Shown: positions 60,576 to 64,000 of the stretch, in pieces
Layout of the letters: every line of letters begins with the position of its first letter
Position numbering within the stretch: the stretch's first letter is position 1
Source of the DNA: Xanthobacter tagetidis
Lineage (GTDB): Bacteria; Pseudomonadota; Alphaproteobacteria; Rhizobiales; Xanthobacteraceae
NCBI RefSeq assembly: GCF_003667445.1
Contig: NZ_RCTF01000013.1
Span: 1 to 64,000, forward strand
Reading direction: 5' to 3'
DNA length: 64,000 bases
The notes under the pieces: generated by a model
What the model was told of the DNA's origin: nothing
Seen by the model: only the letters and a program-made list of their open reading frames with translations
Databases searched by the model: none
Program-made: the position numbers and the translations under genes

Positions 60576-63395
60576 ATGTTCGGCCTGCCGCTCGCCTTCG
60601 CCTCGCCGCTCATCCTCGCCGCGCTCATCGGGCTGCCGCTGCTGTGGTACCTGCTGCGCGTGGTGCCGCCGCGCCCGCACAAGGTGGCGTTCCCGCCCAC
60701 CGCGCTGCTGTTCGACATCAAGCCGAAGGAGGAGAGCGCGGCCAAGACGCCGTGGTGGCTCACCCTTCTGCGCCTGCTGCTGGCGGCGCTGGTGATCCTC
60801 GCCGCCGCGGGCCCGATCTGGAACCCGCCCGCCACCGATCCCTCCCGCAGCGGCCCGCTGGTGATGGTGATCGACCAGGGCTGGCCCGCCGCCCAGAGCT
60901 GGGCGCAGCGCAAGGCCGCCGCCGACGCCTTCATCGACGAGGCGGAGCGCGACGGGCGCGGCGTCGCCCTCATCCCCACCGGCGACGTGCCGAAGGAGCC
61001 GACTTTGCTCGCCCCCGCCGCCGCGCGCGACCGCCTGCGCTCGCTCGATCCGGTGCCCTATGCGCCGGCCCGCGCCGAGGCCTTCGCGCTCGCCGCCCGG
61101 GTGCTGGACGCGAATGCCGAGGCGGGGCTCGTCTTCCTTTCGGACGGCGTGGATCTCGGCGCCGATGCCGACCTTGCCGCCGCCATCGCGCCCCTGCGGG
61201 ACCGCGCGCCGCTGGTGGTGAGCGGCGGCGTTCCCGCTTCCCTGGCGCTCGCCGCCACCGAGAATGCCGCCGACGCGCTCACCGTGAAGGTGCTGCGCCC
61301 CGCCGGCGGCCCGCCCCGCGCCGGACGCGTGGAGGCACGGGACATGCGCGGCCTCTCGCTGGGCGAGACCGCCTTCACTTTGCCCGACGGCGCCAGCGAG
61401 ACCGAGGCGCGCTTCGCATTGCCGGTGGAGATTCGCAACGAGATCGCCCGGCTGGAGATCGTCGCCGAACGCTCGGCCGGCGCGGTGCAGCTTGTGGACA
61501 AGCGCTGGCGCCGCCGCACGGTCGGCATCGTCTCCGGCACCACCACCGACACCGGCCAGCCGCTGCTCGCGCCGACCTACTACCTCTCGCGCGCGCTCGG
61601 CCCCTATGCCGACCTCAAGGTGGCGGAGACCGGCTCGGCCACCGACAACATCAACACCTTCCTCGACCAGCGCCTGCCGGTGCTGATCCTCACGGACGTG
61701 GGCACCATCCCCGCCGCCACCCGCGCGCGCCTCACGCGCTTCGTGGAGGAGGGCGGCGTGCTGGTGCGCTTCGCCGGCGCGCGGCTCGCCAATGCGCAGG
61801 ACGATCTCCTGCCGGTGAAGCTGCGGCGCGGCGGACGGGTGCTCGGCGGCTCGCTCTCCTGGGACACGCCCCAGCCGCTCGGCGCGGTCACCCCGGAAGG
61901 CCCGTTCCGCGACCTCAAGATCCCCTCGGACGTGACCATCAACCGCCAGGTGCTCGCCGAGCCGGACGGCCTGCTCGGAGAACGCACCTGGGCGACGCTC
62001 GCGGACGGCACGCCGCTCGTCACCGGCACCCGCATCGGCAAGGGGACGCTCGCTTTGTTCCACGTCACCGCCGACACCTCCTGGTCGAACCTTCCGCTTT
62101 CAGGCACCTTCGTGGACATGCTGCGCCAGGTCATCGCGCTCTCCGACGCCCCGCCCCCGGCCGCCGACGGCGCGCCCGCAGAGACCGGCCGCGCCGGCCT
62201 GCGCACCGAGGCGTCCAGCCTCGCCCCGGCGCGGCTGCTCGACGGCTTCGGCGCCTTCCGCCCGGCCGGGCCGACGGCGCGGGCGATCCCCGCCAACTTC
62301 GCCGGCAGCGCCAGCGCCGAGCACCCGCCCGGCTTCTACGGTCCGCCGGACGGGCTCCTGGCGATCAATGCGCTCAGGCCCGACGACCGGCCGAAGGCGC
62401 TCGACCTTTCGGCGCTCGGCGGGCGCGTGGAGCAACTCAAGGAGAGCGAGCCGCGCGACCTGCGCGGCGCGGTGCTGCTCGCCGCCATGGTGCTGCTGCT
62501 GCTCGACGCGCTGGCGGTGCTCTACCTCTCCGGCGGCCTTTCGCGCCTGCGCGGCCGCCGGCCCGCGGCCGCCGCCGGCCTCGCCCTCCTCATCGGCGCG
62601 GCGGCGCTCGGCGCCGCGCTCCTGCCGCAGACGGCGCGGGCGGACGATACCTTCGCCGTCACCGCCACGCGCCAGACCCATCTTGCCTATGTGACCACCG
62701 GCCGGAGCGACGTGGACGACATCTCCCGCGCCGGCCTCGACGGGCTGTCCGCCTATCTCGGCCAGCGCACCGCGCTCCAGCCCGGCGCGGCCATGGGCAT
62801 CGACCTTGCCAAGGACGAGCTCTCCTTCTTCCCGCTGATCTACTGGCCGGTGCTCGCCGACGCGCCGGTGCCGCCGCCGGCGACGCTCGCCAAGGTGGAC
62901 GCCTACATGAAGCAGGGCGGCACGGTGATCTTCGACACCCGCGACGCCATCGAGAGCACCGGCGGCCCCGGCTCGCCGCTGACGCCGGCGGCCGCCAAGC
63001 TGCGCGCCATCCTCTCCGGCCTCGACATTCCCGAGCTGGCGCCGGTGCCGCGCGAGCACGTGCTCACCAAGGCGTTCTATCTGCTGAAGGACTTCCCCGG
63101 CCGCTTCACCGGCGGCACCACCTGGGTGGAGGCGCTGCCCCAGGGCGACGAGAGCGACCGCCCGGCGCGCGCCGGCGACGGCGTCTCGCCGGTCATCATC
63201 ACGTCCAACGACCTCGCTGGCGCCTGGGCCGTGGGCAAGGGCGGCGAGGCGCTGCTGCCGCTCACTCCCGGCGAGCCGCGCCAACGCGACTTCGCCTTCC
63301 GCGCCGGCGCCAACATGGTGATGTACGTGCTCACCGGCAACTACAAGGCCGACCAGGTGCACGTGCCCGCCCTCCTGGAGCGCCTCGGCCAATGA
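60576..63395 (+). CDS. BatA/DUF4159 domain membrane protein
   Basis: This 939-residue protein begins with the BatA N-terminal module: two membrane helices (PLILAALIGLPLLWYLLRVV and TPWWLTLLRLLLAALVILAA) around FPPTALLFDIKPKEE, then a VWA-like domain (LVMVIDQGWPAAQSW, LVFLSDGVDLGADADLAAAI). After another helix near residue 640 and a cleavage-like PQTARA, a C-terminal DUF4159 domain follows (LAYVTTGRSDVDDISRAGLD, LSFFPLIYWPV). This is the standard large third gene of alphaproteobacterial moxR clusters; it probably works at the periplasmic face with the MoxR ATPase. Confidence 0.9.
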   Translation: MFGLPLAFASPLILAALIGLPLLWYLLRVVPPRPHKVAFPPTALLFDIKPKEESAAKTPWWLTLLRLLLAALVILAAAGPIWNPPATDPSRSGPLVMVIDQGWPAAQSWAQRKAAADAFIDEAERDGRGVALIPTGDVPKEPTLLAPAAARDRLRSLDPVPYAPARAEAFALAARVLDANAEAGLVFLSDGVDLGADADLAAAIAPLRDRAPLVVSGGVPASLALAATENAADALTVKVLRPAGGPPRAGRVEARDMRGLSLGETAFTLPDGASETEARFALPVEIRNEIARLEIVAERSAGAVQLVDKRWRRRTVGIVSGTTTDTGQPLLAPTYYLSRALGPYADLKVAETGSATDNINTFLDQRLPVLILTDVGTIPAATRARLTRFVEEGGVLVRFAGARLANAQDDLLPVKLRRGGRVLGGSLSWDTPQPLGAVTPEGPFRDLKIPSDVTINRQVLAEPDGLLGERTWATLADGTPLVTGTRIGKGTLALFHVTADTSWSNLPLSGTFVDMLRQVIALSDAPPPAADGAPAETGRAGLRTEASSLAPARLLDGFGAFRPAGPTARAIPANFAGSASAEHPPGFYGPPDGLLAINALRPDDRPKALDLSALGGRVEQLKESEPRDLRGAVLLAAMVLLLLDALAVLYLSGGLSRLRGRRPAAAAGLALLIGAAALGAALLPQTARADDTFAVTATRQTHLAYVTTGRSDVDDISRAGLDGLSAYLGQRTALQPGAAMGIDLAKDELSFFPLIYWPVLADAPVPPPATLAKVDAYMKQGGTVIFDTRDAIESTGGPGSPLTPAAAKLRAILSGLDIPELAPVPREHVLTKAFYLLKDFPGRFTGGTTWVEALPQGDESDRPARAGDGVSPVIITSNDLAGAWAVGKGGEALLPLTPGEPRQRDFAFRAGANMVMYVLTGNYKADQVHVPALLERLGQ

Positions 63396-63420
63396 GCGCC
63401 CGCATCCCGGTTTCCGCCTC

Positions 63421-64000
63421 ATGAGCTATGGCCTCGCCTTCTCCCCTCTGGTGCCGCTGACGCTGCTGATCGGCCTTGCCGTCGTCGCCGCGCTGCTCGC
63501 CGGACTGCTGCTGTTCTCCCGCACCCGCGGCAGCGTGCTGCGCGCGCTCGCGCTGGCGGTGGGGCTGATCGCGCTCGCCAACCCGTCCCTCACCCGCGAG
63601 GAGCGCGAGCCGCTCACCTCCGTGGTGGCGGTGGTGGTGGACGAGAGCGCCAGCCAGTCGTTCGGCGACCGCACCGCCCAGACCGAGGCCGCCCGCGCGG
63701 CGCTGAAGGAGCGGCTCGACCGGGTGCCGGGCCTGGAAGTGCGCACCATCGTCGCCGATGCGGGCGACGGCGACCAGGACGGCACGCGCCTGTTCTCCGC
63801 CCTTTCGGCCGGCCTCGCCGACGTGCCGCCCGAGCGGGTGGCCGGCGCCGTGCTGATCACCGACGGACGCGTCCACGACGTGCCGGACACCGCCGCGCAG
63901 CTCGGCTTCACGGCCCCGGTCCATGCGCTGATCTCCGGCCGCCCGGGCGAGCGCGACCGCCGCATCGCGCTGGAGAAGACACCGCGCTTCGGCATCGTCG
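63421..64000 (+). CDS. Membrane protein of the moxR cluster (3' truncated by window)
   Basis: An open frame runs from ATG 63421 to the window end (193 codons so far). It starts MSYGLAFSPLVPLTLLIGLA and has two membrane helices in the first 60 residues (LTLLIGLAVVAALLAGLLLF and VLRALALAVGLIALANPSL). A VWA-like beginning follows (SVVAVVVDESASQSFGDR, VAGAVLITDGRVHDVPDTAA). It fits the fourth gene usual in this cluster, a large membrane protein with a VWA/glutamine-amidotransferase-like periplasmic domain. The C-terminal part is not visible. Confidence 0.82.
   Translation, partial: MSYGLAFSPLVPLTLLIGLAVVAALLAGLLLFSRTRGSVLRALALAVGLIALANPSLTREEREPLTSVVAVVVDESASQSFGDRTAQTEAARAALKERLDRVPGLEVRTIVADAGDGDQDGTRLFSALSAGLADVPPERVAGAVLITDGRVHDVPDTAAQLGFTAPVHALISGRPGERDRRIALEKTPRFGIV

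Overview
The window is a high-GC (about 70% by eye) chromosomal segment of an alphaproteobacterium. The gene set and order fit the order Hyphomicrobiales, and most probably a Xanthobacteraceae-like organism: an ethylmalonyl-CoA-pathway type mesaconyl-CoA hydratase and CoA-ester lyase, a separate F0 ATP synthase operon (I-a-c-b'-b), chorismate mutase-hisC-tyrC, unfused petABC, and a DUF1285-Nudix-DUF6111-cca operon divergent from moxR-DUF58-DUF4159. The family placement is inferred from gene content only. No rRNA, tRNA, CRISPR, prophage or insertion sequence was recognised.

Layout. 0-6.3 kb: C1/C2 and CoA-ester metabolism (mesaconyl-CoA hydratase, malyl-CoA lyase/thioesterase-like protein), a CDF metal exporter, a DJ-1/PfpI protein, a DUF459 SGNH protein whose catalytic residues look substituted, and an unrecognised three-helix membrane protein in locally AT-richer DNA. 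6.5-9.5 kb: F0 ATP synthase genes behind a clear sigma70-type promoter. 9.6-18 kb: smc, cnoX, a LON-domain protein, a Tat-exported flavin amine oxidase and rlmN. 18-24 kb: small proteins, then an aromatic amino-acid operon, then a MASE1-type diguanylate cyclase.

24.5-41.2 kb is the accessory highlight: a roughly 17-kb, apparently self-contained catabolic island for an aromatic or heteroaromatic carboxylate. The minus-strand operon encodes an ABC uptake system, a UbiD-family prFMN decarboxylase, a UbiX-family prenyltransferase and a benzoate-CoA-ligase-type enzyme. The plus-strand operon encodes a three-subunit molybdenum hydroxylase (its large subunit fused to a CoxG-like domain), a metallo-beta-lactamase-fold hydrolase, a cupin and two alpha/beta hydrolases. 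Between them lie two Rrf2-family regulators and a GNAT acetyltransferase, recalling badM/badL of Rhodopseudomonas palustris. Three palindromes sit in the regulatory gaps. The substrate is not determined by the sequence; furoate-type and aromatic-acid alternatives are discussed.

41.2-64 kb: a PhyH-type dioxygenase, an AbrB-family membrane protein, cobT, a histidine kinase with a CtrA-like box upstream, a membrane-anchored nuclease, a nucleotide-sugar aminotransferase/dehydrogenase pair, apt, the cytochrome bc1 operon petABC, trmL, a sulfotransferase, hemF, and the conserved cca and moxR operons, the last running off the window. Palindromic interspersed repeats occur at five or more intergenic sites, including a tandem duplication of about 140 bp at 24.2-24.5 kb.
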